From contig CAYJLG010000007.1 of NCBI GenBank assembly GCA_964371035.1, positions 1 to 64,000 on the forward strand: a stretch of DNA of 64,000 bases, written 5' to 3'. The DNA comes from UBA1535 sp964371035 (lineage in GTDB: Bacteria; Bacillota; Clostridia; Tissierellales; Sedimentibacteraceae). The position numbers and the translations under genes were made by a program. Under the pieces are notes generated by a model. That model worked only from the letters and a program-made list of their open reading frames with translations, made no database searches and was not told where the DNA came from. Shown here in pieces: positions 1-8,157 of this stretch (its first letter is position 1; each line of letters opens with the position of its first letter).

Positions 1-2341
1 GTATTACTGTGTATGCTGTGTCTGTGTTCGCTGTCCATTGTGCTTCTGCTGTTTGATCAGTTGTATAGTTCCACACTGTTTCAGCTGTGATTTCTGTTTC
101 ACCTATTAACCATCCACCAAATGTGTATCCATCTCTTGTAACTACTGGTAATGTTCCGATTGCTGCATCGTATGTTACATTTTGAGATTCAGGATTTATT
201 CCACCGTCATAGTTGATGTTAAAGCTTAATGTGTATTCAGTTGCTGATTCTTCATATTCTGCTGTGAATTCTAAATCAGTTACTNNNNNNNNNNNNNNNN
301 NNNNNNNNNNNNNNNNNNNNNNNNNNNNNNNNNNNNNNNNNNNNNNNNNNNNNNNNNNNNNNNNNNNNNNNNNNNNNNNNNNNNCTGTTTCTATTTTTTC
401 TTCCCACACACCTGTTGTTGTGTTTCTAAAGTTGAATGTCACTGTGTATTCAGTTGCTGATTCTTCATATTCTGCTGTGAATTCTAAATCAGTTACTACA
501 TTTGTTCCTCTTGGGAAACTATTATCCCAGCCTGTTAATGTGTATGTTACATCTTCTAATACTACAGTTGATACTGCTGGTTCCCATGCACTATTCCATG
601 GTGTGTTGTAGTTCACTGTTTCTATTTTTTCTTCCCACACACCTGTTGTTGTGTTTCTAAAGTTGAATGTTACTGTGTAATTATCTACTGTCCACTGTGC
701 TGTAAATACAAGGTTTTTATTTGGCATAGTGAACTCATTATTATTTTCACCAGAATATGTTATATTTACCGTTTCTTCCGAAACATCTTTGTTCGTTACT
801 GTCCAACCGTTAAATGTATGACCATCTCTTGTTGGATTTGTTGGCAATGTTACAGTTGCATCTTTATTATAAAGGCTCTTTCCATAAACAGTAGAATCTA
901 ATGTAACTCCATTACCGTTATATTCTACAGAGTAAGTTTCCACAATATAGCCGTCGATATGAACTTCTGTTTTGGTTGTATCCATTTCTTTTACTGTATA
1001 CCAAATAATCGGAGTGTTAGCTAAAAGATCTGATGTTTTTGCATTAAAACTAGCTGCACCTGGTTGATCTTTTATTTTTTCTCTATACTCGCCTATCGTT
1101 TGTGGTAAAGAATCAAATAAAGTATTTAATGCTTCGTCGTTATCTTTGTTACTACCTTCTCCACCTAAATACCAAGCTGCTTTAGGGCCGTTTCCTATTA
1201 TTGCATCATATTGACCAAGAGCGTCAACATCGATATTTTCAACCTTTAGACCTTTGCCCGCATCAGGTATGTACAAGCTTGCTCCCGTTGGTGCCGCTGC
1301 GTATTCTTCAGGGTTTTTTAAGTTAAAATCATTATGAATATATAATTCTGCAAATCTTGTATCATTTCCTGTATTCTGCGTCCAATTTGCCCAGAAAACT
1401 TTATTTCCGGTAGAACCATTTTCTATTTCTGTTACAGGTGCTCCGCTTTCATTGTCTAGAGTCCAACCGTCAAATATGTATCCTTCTTTCGATGCAGGTT
1501 GTAATGTTATTGTTCCACTCTTCTCAGTATATTTAGTTGCAGTGTTTGGATTTGTTGCACCTTCTACATTAGTATATGTAATTGTATACTCTGTATCATT
1601 TGGTGTAGTATCTGCTGCTACACTAAAATAAATATAGTAACTATTAGTATTTCCTTGATATTTAGCTCTAACTCTTACACTTCCAGCCGTTTTAGCAGTA
1701 AGTATATCTTTGTTGCCAGTAGCTGCTGTTATTTCAACTACCTCTTTATTCGAATCATTAGTTTCATCATAAGTGTTATCTTTCCACTTTTCTACACCCC
1801 ATTTGTTGAAGTTTCCGCCGTCTGCAGTGGCTGCAGATGCAGTTATAGTTATGCTACTTCCAACTTTTAATATATATGGATCGTCTTCCGTTCCTGCACC
1901 TTCTAAATCACCCTCAATCGTTGGCCTAGGCTCAAGTGGTTTCTTAGGTTCATATGTAAATGTTTTTTCACCCGGTTGAGTTTGTCCGTTGCTGTCTGTA
2001 TACTGGTATATGACTGTAAACTTAATATCTGTAGCATTCTTATCAAGCTCACAAGTAGCCGATACAGTTCCGTTTTCACCAGTAACGTGACTAAGTGTAT
2101 CCGATCCTACTGTAATCGCCGACACTGTTGTCGATGTACTATCCGTCGGTTTAACCTTGATTGTTACATTTACTTTTTGATTTGTCATCACTACTTCGCT
2201 AAACTCAGCTGTCACATGTTCATCACTCGGCGTCTCAGCAAAAATCGACGTAGTTGGTAGGTTTTGTAGTAATAAACAAATTACTAAAGCCCACGCGATA
2301 AACTTCTTTGAAAACAGTTTAAAATCTTTTAATTTTTCCAT
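1..2341 (-). CDS. Secreted InlB-type repeat surface protein, N-terminal part
   Basis: The reading frame is open from the ATG at 2341 to the window edge, apart from an assembly gap at 285-384. It begins with a signal peptide (basic KLKDFKLFSKKF, then a hydrophobic stretch ending SIFA). It continues with a GAGTEDDPYIL segment and several Listeria-Bacteroides (InlB B) type repeats, recognisable as RDGYTFGGW, RDGHTFNGW and KEGYIFDGW cores preceded by strand-rich TVTFN segments. A 77-residue unit with NTTTGVWEEKIETVNYNTPW is duplicated. A strong ribosome site (AAAGGAGG) precedes the ATG. Such proteins are extracellular and usually adhesive or wall-attached; the anchor and any functional domain lie outside the window, so the exact role is unknown. 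Confidence 0.85.
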   Translation of the reverse strand, partial: MEKLKDFKLFSKKFIAWALVICLLLQNLPTTSIFAETPSDEHVTAEFSEVVMTNQKVNVTIKVKPTDSTSTTVSAITVGSDTLSHVTGENGTVSATCELDKNATDIKFTVIYQYTDSNGQTQPGEKTFTYEPKKPLEPRPTIEGDLEGAGTEDDPYILKVGSSITITASAATADGGNFNKWGVEKWKDNTYDETNDSNKEVVEITAATGNKDILTAKTAGSVRVRAKYQGNTNSYYIYFSVAADTTPNDTEYTITYTNVEGATNPNTATKYTEKSGTITLQPASKEGYIFDGWTLDNESGAPVTEIENGSTGNKVFWANWTQNTGNDTRFAELYIHNDFNLKNPEEYAAAPTGASLYIPDAGKGLKVENIDVDALGQYDAIIGNGPKAAWYLGGEGSNKDNDEALNTLFDSLPQTIGEYREKIKDQPGAASFNAKTSDLLANTPIIWYTVKEMDTTKTEVHIDGYIVETYSVEYNGNGVTLDSTVYGKSLYNKDATVTLPTNPTRDGHTFNGWTVTNKDVSEETVNITYSGENNNEFTMPNKNLVFTAQWTVDNYTVTFNFRNTTTGVWEEKIETVNYNTPWNSAWEPAVSTVVLEDVTYTLTGWDNSFPRGTNVVTDLEFTAEYEESATEYTVTFNFRNTTTGVWEEKIETXXXXXXXXXXXXXXXXXXXXXXXXXXXXXXXXXXVTDLEFTAEYEESATEYTLSFNINYDGGINPESQNVTYDAAIGTLPVVTRDGYTFGGWLIGETEITAETVWNYTTDQTAEAQWTANTDTAYTVI
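219..670. repeat. Tandem 231-bp coding repeat interrupted by gap
   Basis: The stretch 231-284 is repeated identically at 444-497, and the stretch starting at 385 is repeated at 616. The second pair is offset by 231 bp (77 codons), while the first pair is offset by 213 bp only because the gap was filled with a fixed 100 Ns. The repeat encodes one 77-residue module of the surface protein. Confidence 0.8.
285..384. other. Assembly gap of 100 N
   Basis: Exactly 100 undetermined bases lie inside the tandem repeat. A round length is the usual placeholder for a gap of unknown size, and near-identical repeats explain why assembly stopped here. Confidence 0.95.
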
Positions 2342-2368
2342 AAAATTTCCTCCTTTTTTAACTTATTT

Positions 2369-2397
2369 AACTGATTTAGATAGTTTTTAAATCAGTT
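2369..2397 (-). promoter_or_regulatory. 5'-end hairpin of the surface-protein mRNA
   Basis: A perfect 10-bp inverted repeat, AACTGATTTA (2369-2378) and TAAATCAGTT (2388-2397), has a 9-nt loop. It begins about where transcription from the promoter at 2407-2435 should start, so the transcript would carry a terminal stem-loop between its 5' end and the ribosome site. A role in mRNA stability is inference. Confidence 0.55.
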
Positions 2398-2406
2398 TAC
2401 TTGCTT

Positions 2407-2435
2407 ATTATACCATCTTAATACAATATATGCAA
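2407..2435 (-). promoter_or_regulatory. Sigma-A promoter of the surface-protein gene
   Basis: On the minus strand, TTGCAT (2430-2435) and TATAAT (2407-2412) are separated by 17 bp, close to consensus. The start codon is about 65 bases downstream. Confidence 0.7.
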
Positions 2436-2441
2436 TTACCA

Positions 2442-2567
2442 TTCACGAAAAAAATATACAGTTCACGAAGTGAATGAAAATAAGCAACTAAGTTTTATAA
2501 ATTGATTATATCATTAGATTGTATGTTTTTCAACTGCCGTTCACGAACAAAACATGTCGTTCACGAA
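2442..2567. promoter_or_regulatory. Four TTCACGAA direct repeats upstream of the -35 box
   Basis: TTCACGAA occurs at 2442-2449, 2462-2469, 2540-2547 and 2560-2567, all in the same orientation. Each pair is spaced exactly 20 bp start to start and the two pairs are 98 bp apart. The nearest repeat lies 6 bp upstream of the -35 hexamer. The layout is that of binding sites for a dimeric activator reading direct repeats, as with response regulators of the LytTR or OmpR type; the regulator is not in the window. Confidence 0.6.
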
Positions 2568-2600
2568 ATAAATAATAAAAAACTAGCATTTGACGGAATG

Positions 2601-2648
2601 AAAAAAACACCGTTTAAATGATAAATATACATTTTCACGATGTTTTTT
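2601..2648 (-). terminator. Terminator after ileS
   Basis: On the minus strand AACATCGTG...AAATG pairs with CATTT...ACGGTGTT, followed by a run of seven T. It lies just past the ileS stop codon. Confidence 0.65.
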
Positions 2649-2657
2649 CTGTTTATA

Positions 2658-5600
2658 CTAATTTACTTTTTCAAGTTTAATTCCTGTGTCTAGTCCGTTT
2701 AAGTTTTGGATTTCGTATCCGCTTTCGTCTGTCTTTTCGATAGATATAGCTAGTGTTTCTGATTTTATGTATTCATCAAATATCTTGACAGCATTTTGAA
2801 TCTCTTCTGGTCCATTGAAGTAGATTTTGATGTTGTCCATCATTTCATATCCGTTATTTTTTCTCATCTGTTGAACTTTAGATATAAATTCTCTTGCAAA
2901 TCCTTCTTCTACTAATTCTTTAGATAGATTAGTATCAAGGATTACAAACAGATTGTTGTCCATTTCTACGTTGTATCCTTCTTTTGCTGAAATTCTGATG
3001 TCTAACATTTCTTCTATTATTTCTACTTCTTTGCCATTGACAGTCATCATGTGTGTACCACCATTAGCGACTGCAGATATAATCGCTAGCGAATCTGCGT
3101 TTAACAATTCTGTAGCAAAAGCTTTTACATCTGCACCTAATTTTGGTCCACAAGTCTTGAAGTTTGGCTTTATCATGAAGTTCATAAATGAGTTTAGATC
3201 TTTTTCAAATATTACTTCTTTTACGTTCAATTCTTCTGATATTAGTGGAATCATATCTGAAATCACTTCTTCAAATTTTCCGTCTATCAATATCTTTTGT
3301 ACAGGTTGGCGAACTTTTATCTTTGTATTTTCTCTTGAGGCTCTACCTAGTTTTACCAAATCTTTTACTAGATCCATTCTATACTCTACATTTTTGTCTA
3401 TCAATTCTTCTTTTACTTCTGGATAGTAGCTTAAATGTACAGATTTTTCGCCTGTCAAGCTTGTATATATTTCTTCTGATAGATAAGGCGCAAATGGTGC
3501 TGTAAGTTGTGAAATACCTACAAGTATCTCATAAGTAGTTATATATACTGATTTTTTGTCTTCTGTAAGTTCTGTAGCCCAGAATCTTCTTCTCGAGCGT
3601 CTAATATACCAGTTCGACAAATCTTCGTTTACAAAATCTTGGATTTCTCTTACTACTTTTGTTAAGTCAAATACAGACATGCTTTCTCTTACGTATTTAA
3701 CTAAGTTGTTGTATTTTGAAATTATCCATCTGTCTAATTCTGGTCTGTCTTTGTATTCGACAAAGAATTCTCTTGGGTTGACATTGTCAGTGTTTGCATA
3801 TAGTGAGAAGAAAGTATATACGTTTTTGATTGTACCAAAGAATTTGCTCAATACTTCTTTTAATCCGTCTTCATCAAATTTTGTAGGTGTCCAAGCTGGA
3901 GAAACGTACAACAAATACCATCTCAACGCATCTGCTCCGTATTTGTCGAATAATTCAAACGGATCTACTGTGTTTCCTCTAGATTTTGACATTTTTTTGC
4001 CGAATTTATCTAGAATTAGATCGTTTACTAATACTCGTTTGTACGGCGATACTCCCATTACGTATGTAGAGATGGCAAGTAGTGAGTAAAACCATCCTCT
4101 AGTCTGATCTATACCTTCACATATGAAATCTGCAGGGAATAATTCGTGGAAGTTTTCTTTGTTTTCAAACGGATAATGATGTTGTGCAAAAGGCATCGCC
4201 CCACTGTCAAACCAACAGTCTATTACATCTTTTATCCTAGTCATGTGTTTTCCACAATTAGGACAAACTATATGCACGTCATCTACATAAGGTCTGTGAA
4301 GGTCTATCGTTTCATCTATAGTTTCAACTGCTCTTTCTACTAACTCTTTTCTTGAACCTATGCTTTCTATTTTGCCACATTCACATCTCCAGATAGGAAG
4401 TGGAGTTCCCCAGTATCTGCTTCTAGAGATTGCCCAGTCGTTTAGGTTTTCAAGCCAGTTTCCAAATCTCTTTTCGCCTACATAGTCAGGATACCATTCT
4501 ATCGTGTTGTTGTTTGCTACTAATTGATCTTTAAGTTTAGTCATTTGAATATACCAACTAGGTTTTGCATAGTATAGAAGTGGAGTTTTACATCTCCAAC
4601 AGTGTGGATAGTTGTGATTTACTGTTTCTTTTTTGTATAGTTTTCCTTCTTCTTTTAGCCATTTCAATATATCAGGATCGGCATCCATTACAAACATGCC
4701 TTTCCACGGTGTTTCTACGTATTTACCTGTTTCGTCTACTGGTTGCAATACAGGAAGTCCGTATTTCATACCTGTGTTGTAGTCATCTTCACCAAATGCA
4801 GGTGCAGAGTGTACTATACCTGTTCCATCTTCTGCTGTTACATAATCTGCACAAGTTACAAAGAAAGCTTTTTTGTCAGCTTTAACAAAAGGCATAAGTT
4901 GTTCGTATTCCATGTACTCCATGTCTTTGCCTTTTAAGTTTTCTAACACTTCATATTCTGCTTTTATAAGTTTTTCTACAAGTGATTTTGCAAGATAAAG
5001 CACTTCGCCTTTTTTATCTTCTGTATCTGCTGTTTTTATTTTTACGTATTCAAGTTCAGGATGCACTGTAAGTGCAACGTTTGAAGCTAATGTCCAAGGT
5101 GTAGTCGTCCACGCTAAAAAGTAAGCATCTTCATCTTTTTTCTTGAATTTTACAAATGCAGTAGCTGTCTTAATCTCTTCGTATCCTTGAGCTACTTCGT
5201 GTGAAGCTAGGCCCGTTCCACATCTTGAACAGTATGGAAGTATCTTGTGTCCCTCATACATCAAACCATCTTTGAAAAACTTGTCTAATATCCACCAAGT
5301 TGATTCGATAAAGTTGCTTTCAAGTGTTACGTATGGATTGTCAAGATCTATAAGGTACGCCATTCTTTCTGTCATTTGTCTCCATAAATCTTTGTATGCA
5401 AATACTGATTCTTTACATTTTGCATTGAATTCCGCTATACCATAATCTTCTATGTCTTGTTTGTTTTTTAGCCCAAGTTGTTTTTCGACTTCTATCTCTA
5501 CTGGAAGTCCATGTGTATCCCAACCTGCTTTTCTTTTTACTTGATAGCCTTCCATAGTCTTAAACCTACATACAGAATCTTTCAATGTTCTAGCTATTAC

Positions 5601-5777
5601 GTGGTGAATACCTGGTCTGCCGTTTGCAGTTGGAGGTCCTTCGTAAAAAACAAATTGTGGTTTGTCTTTTCTTGTTTCAACGCTTTGGTCAAGCAGATTG
5701 ATTTGATTCCAATAATCGCTCAACTGTTTTTCATACTCATTGTAAGGTTGTTTTGATATGTCCTTAAACAATTTCAT
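2658..5777 (-). CDS. ileS: Isoleucyl-tRNA synthetase, long (IleRS2-like) form
   Basis: Cytoplasmic class I aminoacyl-tRNA synthetase that charges tRNA-Ile and edits valine. The HIGH-type signature is present near residue 49 as PTANGRPGIHH, and the KMSKS loop near residue 594 as FGKKMSKSRG. The editing domain lies between them, with cysteine pairs CSRCG and CWRC and later CPNCG. The 1039-residue length and the PGIHH variant match the eukaryote-like bacterial class (IleRS2) known from Clostridia and from the mupirocin-resistant MupA enzyme, not the ~930-residue E. coli type. The start has an AAAGGAGAAA ribosome site. Upstream is an isoleucine-type T-box leader with its own promoter, so the gene should respond to uncharged tRNA-Ile. 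Confidence 0.97.
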   Translation of the reverse strand: MKLFKDISKQPYNEYEKQLSDYWNQINLLDQSVETRKDKPQFVFYEGPPTANGRPGIHHVIARTLKDSVCRFKTMEGYQVKRKAGWDTHGLPVEIEVEKQLGLKNKQDIEDYGIAEFNAKCKESVFAYKDLWRQMTERMAYLIDLDNPYVTLESNFIESTWWILDKFFKDGLMYEGHKILPYCSRCGTGLASHEVAQGYEEIKTATAFVKFKKKDEDAYFLAWTTTPWTLASNVALTVHPELEYVKIKTADTEDKKGEVLYLAKSLVEKLIKAEYEVLENLKGKDMEYMEYEQLMPFVKADKKAFFVTCADYVTAEDGTGIVHSAPAFGEDDYNTGMKYGLPVLQPVDETGKYVETPWKGMFVMDADPDILKWLKEEGKLYKKETVNHNYPHCWRCKTPLLYYAKPSWYIQMTKLKDQLVANNNTIEWYPDYVGEKRFGNWLENLNDWAISRSRYWGTPLPIWRCECGKIESIGSRKELVERAVETIDETIDLHRPYVDDVHIVCPNCGKHMTRIKDVIDCWFDSGAMPFAQHHYPFENKENFHELFPADFICEGIDQTRGWFYSLLAISTYVMGVSPYKRVLVNDLILDKFGKKMSKSRGNTVDPFELFDKYGADALRWYLLYVSPAWTPTKFDEDGLKEVLSKFFGTIKNVYTFFSLYANTDNVNPREFFVEYKDRPELDRWIISKYNNLVKYVRESMSVFDLTKVVREIQDFVNEDLSNWYIRRSRRRFWATELTEDKKSVYITTYEILVGISQLTAPFAPYLSEEIYTSLTGEKSVHLSYYPEVKEELIDKNVEYRMDLVKDLVKLGRASRENTKIKVRQPVQKILIDGKFEEVISDMIPLISEELNVKEVIFEKDLNSFMNFMIKPNFKTCGPKLGADVKAFATELLNADSLAIISAVANGGTHMMTVNGKEVEIIEEMLDIRISAKEGYNVEMDNNLFVILDTNLSKELVEEGFAREFISKVQQMRKNNGYEMMDNIKIYFNGPEEIQNAVKIFDEYIKSETLAISIEKTDESGYEIQNLNGLDTGIKLEKVN

Positions 5778-5831
5778 CTTTATATTTCTCCTTTTAAAAA
5801 TTTATACTATTTAATTTTGTGGCATCACATT

Positions 5832-6113
5832 AAAAAATCCCATGCCTATATAGACATGGGACGAATTTCCGCGGTACCACCCAGATTATGTGCAATAGCA
5901 AAATCATTGCATATACACATCACTTTAAAATTTAACGATTTTCACGCAATATCCTAATTATCATTATATTATATATATAATAGATGTTCAGAAATTGAGC
6001 TCGGAGATGATTTTCGTTTTATTGTTGCTTATAACCTCGCACCAATCGGTTAATTCTCTGAAAGTTTCAATAAAAGTACTCTTCTCGTCACAGCCTATAT
6101 ATTAAATTCACTT
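5832..6113 (-). promoter_or_regulatory. T-box leader of ileS (Ile specifier)
   Basis: The minus strand contains the T-box sequence TGGGTGGTACCGCGG (5869-5883). It is followed by a terminator hairpin TCCCATG/CATGGGA with six T (5832-5861). Upstream are Stem I elements: the AGAGAATT...GGTGCGAG region, the AGTA-like GAGTA box, and a specifier region AAAATCATCTCCGAGC in which ATC encodes isoleucine. Binding of uncharged tRNA-Ile would favour the antiterminator and switch ileS on. Confidence 0.93.
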
Positions 6114-6117
6114 ATTA

Positions 6118-6146
6118 ATCATATATTATTAGGTAGACGATGTCAA
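6118..6146 (-). promoter_or_regulatory. Promoter of the T-box/ileS transcript
   Basis: TTGACA (6141-6146) and TATGAT (6118-6123) on the minus strand are 17 bp apart. They lie immediately upstream of the T-box leader and just after the folD stop. Confidence 0.8.
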
Positions 6147-6164
6147 GAATAAATTATCTCACCT

Positions 6165-7007
6165 TTAATTTTTGCAAGCTTTTAGTACGTTTTTTGCTAA
6201 TACAGAATTAGTAACAACGCCAACGCCGCCTGGCACTGGTGTAATCATAGATGCAATTTCAGCACATTCTGCTGTTTTGACATCTCCACACATCTTACCA
6301 TCTTCATCGACATTTATGCCTACGTCTATTACTATTGCATCTTTTTTGATAAACTCTTTGCTTACAAACCCTGCTTTACCTATTGCGACTACCAAAATAT
6401 CTGCTTTTGAGCATACTTCTTCGATGTTTTTAGTTTTCGAATGACAAATAGTGACTGTCGCATCTTGTTTCAACAACATCAAAGAAAGTGGTTTGCCTAC
6501 TACAAGCGATCTGCCTATTACCACTACATTCTTGCCTTTTAAATCTACTTCGTAGTGTTGTAAGATTTCCATGACAGCTGCCGGAGTGCAAGGTGCAAAA
6601 CCTGATTCATCACCCTCTATGATTTTAGCTAGATTTTCTGGATTAAAACAATCTACATCTTTTTTAGGAGATATCACGTGTTTAATCTTGTCTTCGTCTA
6701 GATGATTTGGCAATGGTCTTAATATTAAAATACCATGTATAGAAGGATTAGCATTGATTTTTTCAAGTTCATTAACAAACTTATCCTGCTCTACATCATG
6801 TTCCATCACAGTTACCTCCACAAAAATACCACATGAAATCATTCGTTTTATCGCAGCTTTTTCATAAGAAATATCATCTTCTTTTTCACCTACACGTATG
6901 ATTTGTAATCTAGGGAAAATTCCTTGTTTGTTTAATACAAGGGCTTTGTCTTTTTCAGTTTCTGCAATTTTGTCTGCTACAGGTTTTCCTTTAATGAAAT
7001 TATCCAT
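6165..7007 (-). CDS. folD: Methylenetetrahydrofolate dehydrogenase (FolD family)
   Basis: The 280-residue protein has the FolD fold: an N-terminal catalytic region, the GRSLVVGKPLSLML dinucleotide-binding motif (about residues 165-178) and a C-terminal PGGVG motif. It oxidises 5,10-methylene-THF in the cytoplasm. Bifunctional FolD also hydrolyses methenyl-THF using a lysine (K54 in E. coli) and Q98. Here the matching places read YEKAAIK (alanine at the lysine position) and ILILRPLP instead of ILVQLPLP, the aspartate motif is DVDC not DVDG, and PGGVGPMT is PGGVGVVT. The cyclohydrolase step may therefore be weak or absent; a separate cyclohydrolase (FchA) is common in Clostridia. It follows ridA by 23 bp, likely as one operon. 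Ribosome site AGAGG. Confidence 0.93.
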   Translation of the reverse strand: MDNFIKGKPVADKIAETEKDKALVLNKQGIFPRLQIIRVGEKEDDISYEKAAIKRMISCGIFVEVTVMEHDVEQDKFVNELEKINANPSIHGILILRPLPNHLDEDKIKHVISPKKDVDCFNPENLAKIIEGDESGFAPCTPAAVMEILQHYEVDLKGKNVVVIGRSLVVGKPLSLMLLKQDATVTICHSKTKNIEEVCSKADILVVAIGKAGFVSKEFIKKDAIVIDVGINVDEDGKMCGDVKTAECAEIASMITPVPGGVGVVTNSVLAKNVLKACKN

Positions 7008-7030
7008 ACTTACCTCTATTTCTATAACAA

Positions 7031-7414
7031 TTACTTATAGCTAGCTACTGCTTCTATTTCAACCAACACATTTTTTGGCAATGCGCTCACTTGCACGCAA
7101 GCTCTAGCAGGGAAATAATCTGTAAAGAAAGTGCCATACACTTCATTAACGTCTGCAAATTTGCCCATGTCAGTTATAAACAAATTCATTTTTACAACGT
7201 TTGTAAAATCTAAACCTTCTTCGTTTAATATGCCTTTAAGGTTTTTCATGCACTGCTCAGTTTGTGCTTTAAATGTATCTTCTACTACTTCTCCAGTAGC
7301 AGGATCTACTGGTATTTGTCCAGAAATATACAATAAATCACCTGTTTTGATCGCTTGTGAATATGGTCCTATAGCCTTTGGAGCATTTGCTGTGTTTACT
7401 ACTTTATTACTCAT
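7031..7414 (-). CDS. ridA: RidA/YjgF enamine-imine deaminase
   Basis: A 127-residue RidA-family protein. It hydrolyses reactive 2-aminoacrylate-type imines and enamines released by PLP enzymes. The signature arginine is in PARACVQV and the glutamate in LVEIEAVA near the C-terminus; IGPYSQA is the usual N-terminal motif. I chose the ATG at 7414 (AGGTG ribosome site 6-7 bases upstream) over an in-frame GTG three codons earlier. It is the first gene of a probable ridA-folD operon with a good promoter at 7453-7481. Confidence 0.93.
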   Translation of the reverse strand: MSNKVVNTANAPKAIGPYSQAIKTGDLLYISGQIPVDPATGEVVEDTFKAQTEQCMKNLKGILNEEGLDFTNVVKMNLFITDMGKFADVNEVYGTFFTDYFPARACVQVSALPKNVLVEIEAVASYK

Positions 7415-7452
7415 TTTTTTCACCTCATAAATTTATTATTTTTTATTTATAC

Positions 7453-7481
7453 ATTATATAACATATTTTTATTGTTTTCAA
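7453..7481 (-). promoter_or_regulatory. Promoter of ridA-folD
   Basis: TTGAAA (7476-7481) and TATAAT (7453-7458) on the minus strand are separated by 17 bp, in the short gap after the upstream methionine-sulfoxide reductase gene. Confidence 0.7.
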
Positions 7482-7492
7482 GAAAAAATTGT

Positions 7493-7996
7493 CTAGCAAA
7501 ATTTTTCTGGGAAATTGATATATTTCGCTATATTTTCAACAAATTTTTCAAATCCTTCCTTGTCTTCTTCATCGAATCTTGAAAGTGATGGACTGTCTAT
7601 GTCTAATACTCCTATCAATCTTTTATTTTGCACTATTGGCACTACAATCTCAGAATTTGATGCTCCATCACAGGCGATATGTCCTGGGAAATCATGCACA
7701 TTTTTTACTAATTGTGTTTCTAAGCTTTTAGCTGCAGTACCGCATACACCTTTTCCTATTTCGATATGTGTGCAGGCAGGTTTGCCTTGAAAAGGTCCTA
7801 GCACGAGTTCATCATTTTTATATAGATAAAACCCTGCCCAGTTTATGTCATCGACTAGTAGCCACAATAACGCTGATGCATTGCAAAGATTAGCCAGCCA
7901 GTCTTTTTCTTCACTAAAAAATCCTACTGCCTTTAAATTTAAATAATTATAAAACTTACTCTTTTCTTCAAAATGAATTTTTTCTATTTTTATCAC
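7493..7996 (-). CDS. msrC: GAF-domain free methionine-(R)-sulfoxide reductase
   Basis: A single GAF domain of 167 residues that reduces free methionine-R-sulfoxide using thiols. The family cysteines are visible in PACTHI, GVCGTA and HIACDG, and the fold motifs WAGFYLY, LGPFQG and GVLDIDS are typical. The start is set at the GTG at 7996, which has AAGGAGG six bases upstream; a longer in-frame reading to 8050 lacks a ribosome site and homologous sequence. It is monocistronic by appearance, with ridA following from its own promoter. Confidence 0.9.
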   Translation of the reverse strand: MIKIEKIHFEEKSKFYNYLNLKAVGFFSEEKDWLANLCNASALLWLLVDDINWAGFYLYKNDELVLGPFQGKPACTHIEIGKGVCGTAAKSLETQLVKNVHDFPGHIACDGASNSEIVVPIVQNKRLIGVLDIDSPSLSRFDEEDKEGFEKFVENIAKYINFPEKFC

Positions 7997-8040
7997 TATT
8001 TGCCTCCTTAAAAATATTAACAAACCCACGAAACGGTCAA

Positions 8041-8058
8041 GACTGGTCAAGACCAGTC
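8041..8058. repeat. Perfect palindrome with GTCAAGAC core
   Basis: GACTGGTC-AA-GACCAGTC upstream of the methionine-sulfoxide reductase gene. A second palindrome with the same GTCAAGAC core lies at 59893-59912. Function not evident. Confidence 0.4.
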
Positions 8059-8114
8059 CCTACATTGAAATTCTAATATCGCTGTGATATGTAGGTTTTT
8101 TTTGAATATAGTTA

Positions 8115-8144
8115 GAGTAGAGAATTTTTAAGTCTTCTCTACTC
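8115..8144 (-). terminator. Hairpin downstream of glmS, possible terminator
   Basis: GAGTAGAGAA and TTCTCTACTC form a 10-bp stem with a 10-nt loop 14 bases after the glmS stop. On the minus strand no clear T run follows, so termination is uncertain. Confidence 0.45.
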
Positions 8145-8157
8145 CATTTTTAATTGA

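Noticed and set aside
213..2260. Several plus-strand reading frames over the surface-protein region
   Set aside because: They are mirror frames of the repetitive leftward gene, rich in Ser/Val/Thr with no ribosome sites.
2953..5756. Plus-strand frames opposite ileS up to 177 codons
   Set aside because: Shadows of a clearly identified synthetase gene.
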